A stretch of 64,000 nt of DNA from Dryomyza anilis (GCA_951804985.1 OX638132.1:23660617-23724616), one strand, 5' to 3'. Positions 43,156 to 55,575 are shown, numbered from the stretch's first letter. Made by a program: numbers and translations. The notes: generated from the letters alone by a model not told the origin.

Positions 43156-43159
43156 ACGA

Positions 43160-45815
43160 TATTATAATCGCATTAATATCAAAACGGCCGAGGCAGCTTC
43201 GAAACCATTTTTCTAACGAATTTTAAGCAGTCAAAGTTCAGTTTTTATTAAAAGTTATCAATTTTCTGTCCAATCCTAAATTATGCCGATAACGTTCGTT
43301 CCAAAACCTGCTTACCAAAAATAGAATTTCTTAATTTGTTTTTTTTTTTTTTAATCTGCATTTAATCTTCACTACTTAAAACGTAAAACGCAATTTATAT
43401 CTGCATCAATATTAGTGTTAATACAATTTTTAATTACTTCCACATGCACGATTAAAACTAATTTATACACAACATATAAACAAGTACTAAGTATTCATAA
43501 TTTAGTATTTATGCAAAGCACACTTAAGCTTAGTTGCTTCGCTCAATAGCTACTTATTTTTCACCACATATGCGGCGAAGCATAGTAAAATATTTAAAAG
43601 TTTGCATTATAGTTTTTGCAGCAAATTTTGTGTGAATTTGCACAGCTGTATAGCAATTAATTCTTATATTTTCTTTTTAATTTTGTAATTAAATCTAGTT
43701 TATTTTGTACACTTAATAAATTGCGAAAGTTGTAGAAAAGTTTTCTATTCTAAAACAAGCAAATAGTTTATTAGTAGCAGCTGCGTCTTTATTATTTGAA
43801 ACTTATCTGCTTTCAAAAACTTTCAATGGGGAAATATATTAATAATTTTCTGCTAAAAGCTATTTTTTATTTAAACAAATATATGTATGTTAATTAAAAC
43901 TTGTATTTATCTTCATACACATCCTTAATACCCTTAAAATTGAAAACTTTGCATAAATCTGCATAAATCTGCATAAATCTGAAAGAACATTATTTATTTG
44001 TTCTACCTTATATTTTTCGTTGAAATTCTAAAACACGCATCCTATTTTGGCAGCATTCATATTCTAAATATTTTTATGGCTTTAAAGAAGATTGTCAAAT
44101 ATAAAGTGGAAATTAGTAGATTTAAATTTTTTCATTTTCTGATATTTTATATGCATTTGAATCTAAATGCAAAATTGTTGTTCTCTACGTTCTGTATATT
44201 GAGACCTAATAAATAATAACCAGCAAAAATGGGCAAACAAAAGTGTAAACATATATCAAAAATAAATAGCTTCTTTTAGTAATTATGGCATTTATATGCC
44301 TTTAGACGGGGTTTGCGGAATTAATTGTTTCGTCATAATTAATAGTTTAAAAGATCTGAAAATTAACTCTTGAAATGTAAGAACAAAAGCGAGTGCAAGA
44401 ATAGCAAGACTCTTGCATTTTTTTATAATTTTAATGTATTTATTATGCTTTTAAGGTAATAATGAAATTCAAACGCAAATTATTTATGAACGTGAACATT
44501 AATGAAGATGTGTGTTTTTATTTTTTTATTTTTATGTTTTTCAAGGCAAAAGAATATAAGCATTTTAAAAATAAGGTCTGTGAAGCACTTTCAAAGCGGT
44601 AAATAGCTTCAAAGTGTACCTCATTTAGCTGATATTGCTTTTTGTTTTTTTTTTTCACAAATCCGCTGATTAGTTTGAAAATGCAACAACAACAAAAATG
44701 CGAATAAAGCAGCATACAATCTTTTGATAGAATATTTGGATGGGAATTTTTTATACCACAAAGAAAACTCTTTGTTGTTGTCAACTAAATAGTTGTACTA
44801 GATACATTCATATAGTGTGGTGCCATGCGGCTGTCTGTTGTCATGCATCTGTTTGTTGCCATTCGGGATACAGGATAGCAACGAAGAGTTGTCGTTGTAA
44901 AAGTGTGTGTATACGCATCGTAATTCGTTATTGTTGTATTTTTTTCTTTCTGTTAGTGTTCACTATGTAGCATTTGAGTTTATGTTCGCAAAGATAGTTG
45001 TTACACTGCAAGATATTATTTGTGTTCTCTTGACGTACGATACGTGTAGTATACGTATTTTTTTAATCTCTGACGAAAACAGAAATATGCTTATACGAAA
45101 TATTCCTTTTCTTCATTATGAATGTGTATGTTCATTTTATTATGGCTTTGAGATTTTGAATTGATTTATACAATTATTTTTTATTAGTTAATTCTTGTTA
45201 AAATATAATTCAAATTTTCATTTATTGAATTTTATTTTTGTTTAAAAAATAATTCATTTTTTGTTGAACAAATTGAATATATTGAAAATAAGTAACTTTA
45301 ATACAATTAGTGTTCTAATTTTATTCGTTTTCATAATTAATATGCAGTTTAAGATATTTGTCGTCGATCTTTTATTTAAAATTTAAAAAGTAAAATTTTG
45401 CAAGATTCTTGCAAGCAAGATCAAGATTATTTGTACCTATGCAAGAACAAGAACAAGACTTAGCGTGCACGAACAAGAACAAGATTACCATTGCTTACCT
45501 TGTTCTTGCAAATGATCATCACTAATAATTAGTGGTAAAAAGTGAAAAAATATATATATTTTTTTAAATAGTCCTTTATGTGAATCATACTCATAATAAT
45601 CCTTGCACATATTTATCAAAGCCGCATTTAACGTTTAGTCTTACTCTTACTACGTAATTAATGAAAAAATCAATGATTTTTTGATATCTATGAATTTGTA
45701 AATCAACCGATATTTTACACAAATTATAAGACTCATAGGAACTAATCACAAACAAATTTTGAATCAAATGAACAACATTTAAAAATTTAGGTGGCCGTCA
45801 GGCTTGGAATGCGCC
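43160..45815. other. AT-rich non-coding DNA, no gene seen
   Basis: Small features only: a triple GCATAAATCT direct repeat at about 43951-43980, a TGTTGCCAT/TGTTGTCAT-rich patch at 44755-44910, and AAGAACAAGAACAAGA repeats at 45440-45485. Open frames up to 88 codons show no recognisable domain. Confidence 0.5.
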
Positions 45816-45820
45816 ATATA

Positions 45821-46131
45821 AAGGGTTTTTCAATAAGAGCGCTACAAAAGTTTTTTCAAGGGTTTTTCAACAGGGACGCTACAAAAGTAGAGCGACAGAG
45901 ACAGCAAACGACGCCATATTTTTTGCCGCTCTTTCGACATTTCTCTTCAGTAAGGTTTGCCATTTCATGATGGAAACAAGTCGAAATTATTCAAATTTAC
46001 TACCAAAATTCGAATTCGTATATCTTTCCATCAGGAAATGTCAAACCTTACTGAATAGAAATGTCAAAAGAGCGGCAAGAAATATGGCGTCGTTTGCTAT
46101 CCCTGTTTTGTAGCGTCCCTGTTGAACCCTT
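45821..46131. mobile_element. Short TIR element (MITE) with about 105-bp arms
   Basis: AAGGGTTTTTCAA-AGAG/GGGACGCTACAAAAG on the left pairs with CTTTTGTAGCGTCCCTGTTG-type sequence on the right; pairing continues through AGCAAACGACGCCATA, TTTGCCGCTCTTTCGACAT and CAGTAAGGTTTG. TATA flanks both ends (45817-45820 and 46132-46135), fitting a TA or TATA target duplication. The left terminus is duplicated (45821 and 45860), so the left end carries an extra 40 bp. No coding capacity. Confidence 0.85.
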
Positions 46132-46135
46132 TATA

Positions 46136-47214
46136 CTTTTTATTTCAGAAGATGTTGTTCCTGGGGGACATTTTTGTAATGAAACAATCAAAATTAATTA
46201 TTTTCATTATATTTCCGTATTCCTCAACCTATGATACCATGTAAAAATAAGGTTACAAAAAAATTCATATCACTAATGTACACAATGTATTGAAGATCAC
46301 TATGATATCTTGAAAAAAATCATGGATATCTTTGGAAACTAATATAGAAAAGTAGAGTGTTTTTGAATTAGAGCAATCGAAATAAGTACGATATTTTGAA
46401 GCCTTATAACTTTCACTGATCTTCCATCACTTTCTCGATCTTACATCTTTATCTAGCACATTGCCTCAATACCCTGAATTGTCTTCTGTCACATTCACTC
46501 TTGTTTATTGCTTGCAAAAATTATGTCTTTTCGTAACAATATAACCTGTGATACCAAAAAATCTGAATTTATTGTTATTATTGTTCTTTTAGCATAAAAC
46601 AAAATTTAATAGAACTCTGGCCTAACTTAAATTATATTTTTTTGATTTTAAATAACTAAAAATATATTTAAAATACATTTTAAACAAAAAAAAAAAAAAA
46701 AAAAAACTTTTTAATACAAATATACAAAGCTCTTTCACTCTTAAATTTGCCTTTCGCCGCAGATTCGCAATTTTAACAATCTGTGGTGGCATAATATGAT
46801 TTGCCACTAAAAACACAAATTTTTTTGTTGGCTATGCAAAGAATATACTGAAAAAGAAACGAAGAATGAAAATTACAAATAAATTTTAAGTAATACATAT
46901 TGACAAATAGACAGCAAAGGGCAATAATGCCGGATAGTGCAAGTAATAGCGAAAAATGTTGAATTGAACAAGAAGCGCCACAGATGCCACAGCTACTAGT
47001 ACTTCAGGGTTATAGACTGAAATTAAATATTTACTTCTACACTATGTCAATAGAAAACGATAGCAAGATATATATGATACCGTTCACTGAGTGAATTTTA
47101 CGTTATTTATTCTTTAATTTAAATTGTTAGTCGTAAAAATGCTCTCTACAAGCAGTGCTATAACAAACTCACCTGTTATAAAGCATGGAATTTATAGTTA
47201 TTGCAACAGGTAAA
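46136..47214. other. AT-rich non-coding DNA, no gene seen
   Basis: Contains an A-run at about 46685-46706. No domain or repeat family recognised. Confidence 0.5.
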
Positions 47215-47640
47215 TTGAAAATCTTGTCATGCCAAAAGGGCGAATCTTTTCGTTTTTTTTCGATAACTTTTTATTGGAATAATATAATCTAATGGTGTAG
47301 TTTTTAAATCACCTATCAATTGGCATCATTATTTAAAAATAAGTATTCGAATTTTTGTTATTTGCAAAAAAAATGTTTTGCCGAATTATCTTTAAATATT
47401 GTTGCCAATCAATAGGTGCTTTAAAAACAAACAGTTAATGCATTAACAAAATTATTTTATCTTGTACCTATGGAAAATAATGGCAAAAAACACGAAAAGA
47501 TTCACTCTTTTGCACATCAAGATTTTTCAATTTTTCGAATTCACTTTTTTGGTTTTGTCTTTTATGGCTACAAATATCCAACAAAATGACAAACGATTTT
47601 TGCAATATACTTGTGAAAAACCTTTGGCCTGAGAGTGGCG
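47215..47640. mobile_element. Long-TIR foldback family, partial copy
   Basis: AATCTTGTCATGCCAAAAGG, TAACTTTTTATTGG, ATCACCTATCAATTGGCATC and the inverted CAATAGGTGCTTTAAAAAC, ATTATTTTATCTTGTACC, then AAATATCCAACAAAATGAC match the inner half of 20667-21543. The outer TIR ends are absent. Confidence 0.65.
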
Positions 47641-47644
47641 ATTT

Positions 47645-48600
47645 ATTTTTCAATGTCGTTAATATTTAAAAAAGTTACGGTAGAACAAGAAAAAATGCAC
47701 CAGCGAATTATTTAAAATTGATATATGCGATATCCATTGCAAGTATCATGTTTAGTATTGCAATATATCATTTTTTACTTCTGGAAAATTTCAGTATTAA
47801 CATACGATATATAACTTTTCGCTTCGCCACAAACAGGCAAATAAACTTTCTGATTTAAACAAATGAAATGTTTGCCCTTTTTTGTTTTAATTTTTGTATA
47901 TTTTTTTCTGTTTGAAAAAGCACGCACGTACCATGTTACACTTTTGAATTAACAATATCGGCATTGTTTTTAATAATATTTGTTATACAAAACTCAAAAT
48001 TTCATTTCCTGCAAATGTTTTCAAAATTTTAAATGAAGCGCATAAAACATGAACCTTTTAGTGAGCATAACTGTGCATTATGTTTATTAATTAAAATTTT
48101 ATTTTTTTTTTTATAAATGTAACAATTTAATATAACTATTTTATTACTTTCATATTTTACTATATAATGTATTACTTTGCGCTTTGTTTTTGCATTACTC
48201 TCATAATTAAGTGAAGTGCGGTCGCATTTGCGTGCATTGCCGGAAGTATTTCCGTTGATTACAAATGCTGACTTGTGCAGCACAAGGGAAACAGCTTCAA
48301 GTTGGCAGCCATGCGTCGCTCTTCATCACTGCCGACGGCACGGCTAAGTTAACATATGTGGGTCAAATTACGATTCATACATACAAAAACACAAGATTGC
48401 ATATAACAATCAACATATTTAGTGTTTTTTAACTTTATTTTTTTATAGATTTTTTTTATATTACTGCTGTTTAAATGTGAGGAAAATAATTATTTATTTT
48501 CTTTTATTTGATTTATGTAGAAAAAATATAAAACATAAACAATATTTCGAAGTAAATATGTAAAAAAAAAAATAATTTAATAATTTTTCGATTGTTGTAA
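47645..48600. other. AT-rich non-coding DNA, no gene seen
   Basis: No recognised feature apart from a short GC-richer patch at about 48205-48345. Confidence 0.5.
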
Positions 48601-48602
48601 TA

Positions 48603-48837
48603 TACAGGGTGTTTGGTTCATCGATGTCAATAACTCGGAAAGTGATTCTATGATTAAAAAAAAAATAAGAAAATGTAAAATTAAAATATGTTCTGTTTAC
48701 CACCCAGTTTAAGAAACGGAGTGATTATTAAATGCATTTTCATGAAAATAGGTTATAAAATATAATTTTTTTTATTTTTTTTTGATTCATAGAATCACCT
48801 CCCTAGTTATTGACATCGATGAACCAAACAACCTGTA
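48603..48837. mobile_element. Short TIR element, TACAGGGTGTTTGG ends, TA flanks
   Basis: Left TACAGGGTGTTTGGTTCATC-GATGTCAATAACT pairs with right AGTTATTGACATCGATGAACCAAACAACCTGTA, one base differing by an indel-like change (GGGTG against GGTTG). Ends in TA both sides, as in Tc1/mariner-type MITEs. 235 bp, interior T/A-rich with a further CACCTCC/GGAAAGTGATTCTATG pairing. Relatives lie at 52695-52860 and 5880-5993. Confidence 0.85.
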
Positions 48838-48839
48838 TT

Positions 48840-49392
48840 AAAATATATAAAATTGTTTTCTAATATATAAATATGTTTAAAGCAAGCGCATATCGAAGTG
48901 AAGTTAACTTTTTAAAAAGAGGAACAATTTAATGTATATTCGAAATAGTAAAATTAATGTGAATTTGTCCTTAATCTGAAAACTTAGAGAGTGATTTGGA
49001 AATCGTTAGAGAAAGCATAGAATTACCCTACCGGAAAATAATATGATTCGATCCTAATTCTAACCCTTTCATATATAAAACTAACCGGTAACTTTAACAT
49101 CATTAGAAAGGGGTGAATTAACCCCTCATGAAATTATTTAAACCTATCACTGAACTGGTCTTCAAATGGAGAATTTTTAAGTGAATCAGGGTCTTCAATT
49201 AAAGACCAGTTCAGCGATACGTCTAAAGGTCGGCATGAAGTGTTAATTTACCTCTTCCTATGATAACGCCATTTCAATTTACCGGTTGGTTTTATATAAA
49301 AGAGACTGATGAAGGACCGATTCAGAATATTTTCCCGTAGGGTATATATCTACTTTAATATAATATCATTTTTTTATTTAATAATGAAAAGC
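48840..49392. other. Non-coding DNA with diverged inverted segments
   Basis: The block AACTAACCGGTAACTTTAACAT, GGGGTGAATTAACCCC, CTGAACTGGTCTTCAAATG is partly mirrored by CAATTAAAGACCAGTTCAGCG, GTGTTAATTTACCTC and AATTTACCGGTTGGTTTTATATAAAAGAGAC (about 49070-49310), and again loosely after the SINE at 49860-49900. A decayed palindromic element split by the SINE is likely. Confidence 0.5.
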
Positions 49393-49405
49393 ATACTTAA
49401 AACTC

Positions 49406-49717
49406 AGTAGCTGCGGTAGCTCAGTGGTTAGTGCATTGGACTGCGAGCCGAAAGTTCCCCGGTTCAAGCCTGGACTGGGGCTAACAACATCTTTTCATAG
49501 AAACATTTTTCTATACCGCGCTACCTCGCGGCAGTAAATGGCAAACCTATGAGAGTAAAACATTGCCTATGAAAAGCTCTCACCCGCCGTTCGGATTCGT
49601 CAATAAACTGTAGGTCCCACCACTTTGAGTACAAATATAACACGCACAGCTCAAAATGGTGAGAGAGCTCGGCCAAAGTTCTATACAGGACTGTAGCGCC
49701 AAACTATTATTATTATT
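49406..49717 (+). mobile_element. tRNA-derived SINE, family A (complete copy)
   Basis: AGTAGCTGCGGTAGCTCAGTGG head through the B-box-like GGTTCAAGCCTGG, body and (TTA)n tail. A 13-bp target duplication ATACTTAAAACTC flanks it at 49393-49405 and 49718-49730. The head has one change in the CCGCGG (CTGCGG) and GTTCC for GGTCC, otherwise it is close to the copy at 15787. Confidence 0.93.
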
Positions 49718-49730
49718 ATACTTAAAACTC

Positions 49731-50225
49731 TACGGATAATAGAACCGGTGATAATATAAATTTTTACTATTCTAGTCCAATGGTATGTAGGAGACAGTTC
49801 GTAATTATTTTACTAAGCACAGGATCTTAAGGACCAGTTCTGTATTAGGTTTAGACCTATCACAGAAATGGTTGGTTTCATATAAAAAGGAATGACTAGG
49901 ACGGGTAAACTATCTTCGAGGAACCAGTCATGTTTCTAGTACCAGTTCGTTTCTGCATTGTGTTTTTACGTTTGACAGGTCATAACATTGGTCAGGAATA
50001 TCCAAAATTTGTTGGGATTATTTCAAAATTATACCTGCAGTATTCTTAATGAAAACATAATGAATTACACATTTTCAAAAGCACAATGTTGCACATATTT
50101 TTTATCTTTAGAATGTAGTTTAAATATATTAACTAGTTTTATTATTGCTTAAGCAACCCAATTTTATTATTTTTTTGATATCACTAAACCATTTACAAAT
50201 GTAATTCATAAAAGATCAATTGAAA
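49731..50225. other. AT-rich non-coding DNA, no gene seen
   Basis: Carries the resumed part of the decayed palindromic segment (GGACCAGTTC, GAACCAGTCATG, TACCAGTTCG) up to about 49960, then plain AT-rich sequence. Confidence 0.45.
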
Positions 50226-51775
50226 TTCTAAAGACATCAATTGAAATTCGGAAATTTCATTTGTATTTCAAATAGAAATTTCTGAATTTTAAATAGAAAT
50301 TTCTGAATTTTTAATAGAAATGACTGAATTAAATGATAATTTTTAAACTACAAATGGAAATTTCAGAATTTCAAATGGAAATTTCTAAATTACAAATGGT
50401 AATTTATGAATTTCAAATAAATTTGTTTTATTATCAATCGAATATTTCTGAATTTCAAATAAAAATTTTTGAATTTCAAATCAAAATTTCTGAATTTTAA
50501 ATGGAAATTTCTGAATTTCAAATGTAAATTTCTGAATTTCAAATGGAAATTTCTAAATTTCAAACGGAATTTCTGAATTTCAAATGATAATTTCTAAACT
50601 TCAAATGGAAATTTCAGAATTTCAAATGGAAATTTCTGAATTTCAAATGGAAATTTCTAAATTTCAAATGAAAATATTTGAATTTCAAATGAATATTTCT
50701 GAATTTCAAATGAAAATTTCAGAATTTCAAATGGAAATTTCTGAATTTCAAATGATAATTTCTAAAGTTCAAAAGGAAATTTCAAAATTTCAAATGGAAA
50801 TTTCTGAATTTCAAATGGAAATTTCTAAATTTCAAATGAAAATTTTTGAATTTCAAATGAAAATTTCTGAATTTCAAATGAAAATTTAAGAATTTCAAAT
50901 GGACATTTCTGAATTTCAAATGTAAATTTCTGAATTTCAAATGGAAATTTCTGAATTTCAAATGATAATTTCTAAAGTTCAAAAGGAAATTTCAGAATTT
51001 CAAATGGAAATTTCTGAATTTCAAATGGAAATTTCTAAATTTCAAATGAATATTTTTGAATTTCAAATGAAAATTTCTGAATTTCAAATGAAAATTTCAG
51101 AATTTCAAATGTAAATTTCTGAATTTCAAATGTAAATTTCTGAATTTCAAATGGAAATTTGTAAATTTCAAATTGAAATTTCTGAATTTCAAGTAGAAAT
51201 TTCTGAATTTCAAATGACAATTATCTAAATTTCAAAAGGAAATTTCTGAATTTCAAATGGAAATTTTTGAATTTCAATCGGACATTTCTAAATTTCCATG
51301 GAAATTTCTGAATTTCAAATGATAATTTCTAAACTTCAAATGGAAATTTCAGAATTTCAAATGGAAATTTCAAATGGAAATTTCTGAATTTCAAATGAAA
51401 ATTTCTGAATTTCAAATGGAAATTTCTAAATTTCAAATGGAAATTTTTGAATATCAATTGAAAATTTCAGCATTTCAAATGGAAATTTCTGAATATCAAA
51501 TGTAAATTTCTGAATTTCAAATGTAAATTTCTGAATTTCAAATGGAAATTTGTAAATTTCAAATTGAAATTTCTGCATTTCAAGTAGAAATTTCTGAATT
51601 TCAAATGACAATTATCTGAATTTCAAATGGAAATTTTCAAATATCAATTGAAAATTTCTGAATTTGAAATGGAAATTTTTGAATATCAATTGAAAATTTT
51701 AATTTATGTCTTTTGAATTTCAAATGGAATTTCTGAATTTCAATTGACATCTTTTAACTGGAATTGATCTGTTCT
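50226..51775. repeat. 1.5-kb array of a 21-bp near-palindromic repeat
   Basis: About seventy units of GAATTTCAAATGGAAATTTCT with variants. The unit is close to its own reverse complement (GAAATTTCC/ATTTGAAATTC), so long open frames arise on both strands (Phe-Gln-Met-Glu-Ile-Ser-Glu forward; Phe-Glu-Ile-Gln-Lys-Phe-Pro reverse). A higher-order pattern is visible: a block of about 185 bp at 51035-51220 recurs at 51426-51611, 391 bp later, and the TAAAGTTCAAAAGGAAATTT variant recurs at about 50763 and 50973, 210 bp (ten units) apart. I treat it as minisatellite DNA, not a gene. Confidence 0.9.
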
Positions 51776-52694
51776 GAATTACATTTGTAAATTATATAAA
51801 CTATGATAATTTTAAAACTAAATTTTTGTTATTTTTCTTAATTTTTCTGAGGAAAATTTTTAATATTTTCAGTTTATTTGACGTGAAATCACCCTTAATT
51901 AAAATTTACCTTGTTTCAATATATTTTCGATAAATTCTAAATTGTAGCTAAATGAAAACATAATTTTGAATTTGATTCCACTTTACGTTTGAGTTATGTT
52001 ATTTCCAAACACATTCTCAATCGATGTTTAAACACTTTTTTTATTCTGGTCCAAAATTTTCTATCTTTCTTACACTACAACTTTACAGTACACACTATAC
52101 AAATACAAACTCACACAATATGTTTCACATCCAGGCCAATCAGTATAAATCAATAAATTGACTAAAATTGTTGATGAAAAAAAAAAAAATTAGTTTAAAA
52201 CTTGACATTTTTTTATTCGGTACACAAAACGTTTAACCGACTAAAATGTTGACACAGTTGCAGCAGCCAGGAGTATGAAAAGAAAATAGAAATGGCGTCG
52301 ACAGTCAGTTGTATGTGTTTCATCTACATGTATGTGTTTGATACACAGTCGTACGACATACGTGTGCATGTGCATGTGTGCTACACATACCATGGTCTAT
52401 GCAGTGGCAGCTGTTTGAGCTGCTCTACTTTGGCGGTGCTGGACTGGACGCGGCTGTCAGGGCCACAGAGTGCAGCCAGTGAGGCGCTGTATTTGAACAC
52501 TTAATGCAATGAGCATTTTGTTGGTTACATACATTGCTTTTTTTCAATTGTGTACTTGTGCTAAATATGTAATTTAATTTGTTGAACACAAAATGTTTTG
52601 AAATAAAAATTATTTTTAATTCTGTATTTAGCTGATGCAACTGTACCGAATTTCATATTTTTCGTTTTAAAAATTAATATATCTAGTGTTGTTA
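51776..52694. other. Non-coding DNA with a GC-richer island at 52260-52500
   Basis: The island contains GGCAGCTGTTTGAGCTGC and CGGCTGTCAGGGCCACAG. A 70-codon frame covers it without a known domain. Unique-looking; possible regulatory DNA by composition only. Confidence 0.4.
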
Positions 52695-52860
52695 TACAGG
52701 GTGTTTAGTTCATCGATGTCAATACTTCAGGGGGTCATGCTTTGACTCAATCATAAATGTAATTTAAGCGTCTTAAACATGAGTAAAACATTGATATTCA
52801 TTTATCAACAGATTATAATTTACAACCAATTTTCTATATGCATTTATTAAACACCCTGTA
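52695..52860. mobile_element. Short TIR element, TACAGGGTGTTTAG ends
   Basis: TACAGGGTGTTTAGTTCATC-GATGTCAATACTTC at the left is almost the left end of the 48603 element. The right end is AAACACCCTGTA, identical to the one at 5982. 166 bp, TA at both ends. Only the outermost 12 bp are inverted here, so it is an internal-deletion or rearranged copy. Confidence 0.75.
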
Positions 52861-52939
52861 TCTTAAAAATGGATGCAAAATTAGACATTTTTTATATAAC
52901 ATTTTCTTATTATTTTAAGTTTTAGAATGACATCCTGCT

Positions 52940-53125
52940 TAATAGATATCTTAGTAACTATTAATAATAATTCCATATCAAGAATAATTCCACTTATTTA
53001 CTTTTTGATACCTAAGAAATTATTTACTGCAAATCAAGAATAATTGCACTTATTTACTTTATATTATTATAAAGGAAATAAGTAACTGCATAAGTAGAAT
53101 AATTCCACTTAGTTAGTTTTTGACA
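52940..53125. repeat. Short tandem of a ~65-75-bp unit
   Basis: AGAATAATTCCACTTATTTACTTTTTGATA / AGAATAATTGCACTTATTTACTTTATAT / AGAATAATTCCACTTAGTTAGTTTTTGACA occur three times in a row, separated by AAGAAATTATTTACTGCA-like linkers. Function unknown. Confidence 0.65.
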
Positions 53126-53897
53126 ATTTAGTAGATCTTTTTTTAAATATTCCGCTAAGCTTTATATCACTTCGTAAACTTCTTGATTCCTTCTGGATTT
53201 CAGAAGTTTTCCCTCCGTGTAAGACAGAATTCATTTATGGCATTTCGTTAAAAATAGATGTATACAAGAGTATATTTAAAGTTTCTATAGGGATCCGTAC
53301 AATATGTCATTAAAAATGTTGAATCATAAATTTATACTTAAATTTCCACTAAACCAAACTATATATTTTTTAATTCGTAAAATTAGTAGAGCGGTAAGAA
53401 GTTTTTGTAATGAAGGTGGTGCTAAAATATGTGCCATTATTGGGAATCTTACGATGTGTCGAAACATATAAATATAAAAATTTTAGAAAACATAGTACGA
53501 CTAAAAATGTTGGTCGAATCAAAAAAAAGACTGTAGCATTATTTGCAAAAAATGAAACGACTAACCCTAGCACCTGTCCTAAGCAATATAGTTTCGAATT
53601 CTCGATAAATAGTGTTGCCAAGTACAGATCTTAAATATTCATAAACTATTATCAATGCAAACAAAATTGTTTGTGAAATGTGATAAATATTTTTGCAAAT
53701 GCTCTTCAATTTATCTAGAAAATTAATTGTCATAGATGCAATTAGGACAAAAGAAGATTCGAACTGATAGGAAAACCGATAAATTGGCAGACGGACGGAC
53801 AAATGGACAGAATCTACTCGACAAACATATCGTTAATCAGTGACCCACTTTGAAATTGAAGCCACACTGGATGCTGCTGGTGCAAAGGACCTCCTAA

Positions 53898-54320
53898 ATG
53901 TCATTTAATTGCGCTGCAAAAGCGATGTTTTATATGTGTAAAATGTACAACAGTATGTCCTGTAGTTTGGGGCAAATGTTGCGCATTTTGTTTTCTGTAA
54001 CTTATTTGCCATTTGACGCAGTGGCTCGCTACGCCTCACAATTGCTGCCTGCGGTGCAGCGGTACATGTGTCGTTTGTTTGTAGGTTTTATTCAGTGGGT
54101 AGTTGACGATATTACACGAGTTTTCACAATATTTATTTTGCTGTTTGAAAATGAAGTTAGTGTTTTACCTCCAGGGATATTTTGTAAAACTTTTGCTGAT
54201 GTGAGAATATTGTGTAAATGCCAAGAGGGTTTTATGAACATAATGTCAAACATATTTTTATTTATTTTTATTCTTTTTGGAACTAATAAAAATTTGGATG
54301 TTTTACATGCACTTAATTAA
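53898..54320 (+). other. Open frame of 140 codons, doubtful coding value
   Basis: The longest uninterrupted frame starting with ATG in the window. The translation is rich in Cys, Phe and Ile, has two or three hydrophobic stretches (for example FTIFILLFEN and IFLFIFILFG) and no recognised domain or signal peptide. The underlying DNA is somewhat GC-richer than its surroundings (53860-54240). No splice-site pair, promoter or homologue could be shown. It may be chance in a T-rich strand, or a fast-evolving or lineage-specific gene. Confidence 0.15.
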
Positions 54321-54696
54321 TGAAATTTTGTGTGCAATTTTTTTTTTTTACTTTAACAAATTTTGTTATAAATTTACTAAACACACATAAAATAAATTTT
54401 AATCCATTTCATTAATTTCGCAAAAAGGCAGCACCATAAAATGCATCTCTCAAAATTTCTGATATTTAAAAATATTCCAAATCACCTGTAGAAAATTCAT
54501 ACGGACAAAATCGATTTATTAAAAAATCATTTCTTCGTATAAAATCCACTTTTACTTGTCAAAATTACATAAGGCAAACATTCCACTTTCTTTTTGCAAT
54601 CTGAATTCATAACTTTCCTATACAAAATTTACCCGGTCAAAATAAAATACCATTTTAGTATTATTTTCCCATACAAAATCAACGTGTTTTTTTTTT

Positions 54697-54810
54697 GGCG
54701 GTATGGAAAAATTTAAATATTCTTGTTCTTCATCGTTTAGCCATGTTCGTACATTCGTCTTCTGTCTATCTGTTCGCCTCTCTTGTTGTCTGCCTATTCG
54801 CCTGTCTGGC
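54697..54810 (+). repeat. mini-me core relic
   Basis: GGTATGGAAAAATTTAAATATTCTTG, GTTTAGCCATGTTCGTACATTCG, CTGTCTATCTGTTCGCC keeps the order of the mini-me core and (GTCY)n tract but is strongly diverged. It lies 55 bp before a better family B copy. Confidence 0.6.
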
Positions 54811-54864
54811 GTCTGAACGATTACATGGTAAAATGAAATTAATGTTCATAATGCGACAATTTTT

Positions 54865-55575
54865 TATACCCTACACTAAGAGTGAAAGGGTATATTCAGT
54901 TTGGTACGCCGTTTGTAATACCCAGAAGGAAGCATCTCCGGTATGGAAAAGTATATATTCTTGATCAGCATCTGATTTGATTTAGCGATGTCCGTCTGTC
55001 CGTTTGTCTGTCTGTTGAAATCACGATTTCACAAAAACTAGAAGAGCTAAATAAATGAAACTCCTAATTTAGATTACTTATATATCTACGCTGTCAGTGA
55101 AAATGGGCATGATCAGTCCATTATGACCTGTGAACCGACCTCTTATGTTCAAATATAAAACACATCTACTGGTGAATTTTACTGTATACGTGTTCAGGTA
55201 AACTTTTTTTTGGTCAAACATATATTGACTTCATGCTCAAATACATGAAAATAATGTTCTCCCGCGAAACGACTTGTGGTTCCCAAAAAAAATCGAAATT
55301 CGGTGCACCTACCCATATGTAAATATGGATATAATGAATGGATATGAATAATGAATGGAAATTCTTCAGCGATTGAAAGTTTGTAGTTATTTTCAGGATT
55401 CATATAACCTGGTGACATATACACAACTTTGAATGGTAACCACACATATGTGTTGGGTATTTTTAGTCGGCTTAGACTGACTATAATTTTTATAATCCTA
55501 AATATTATAATAACATTTACTATAAATTGTCCCTATTTTAAAATTTCCCATGTGATCTAACCTTCCCAACTGGTT
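54865..55575 (+). mobile_element. mini-me type element, family B copy 2 (plus)
   Basis: TATACCCTACACTAAGAGTG, AAGGGTATATTCAGTTTGG, GTTTGTAATACCCAGAAGG, GTATGGAAAAGTATATATTC, TTGATCAGCATCTGATTTG, GATGTCCGTCTGTCC, then body, GTCGGCTTAGACTGACTATA and CCCATGTGATCTAACCTTCCCAACTGG at the 3' end. About 711 bp, apparently complete. It is the uninterrupted reference for the copy split at 20667. Confidence 0.88.

Noticed and set aside
50584..50889. 101-codon open frame with a repeating FQMEISE peptide
   Set aside because: It is one frame of the 21-bp satellite; equivalent frames stay open on the other strand (50782-50982, 51035-51220, 51426-51611) because the unit is a multiple of three and nearly palindromic.
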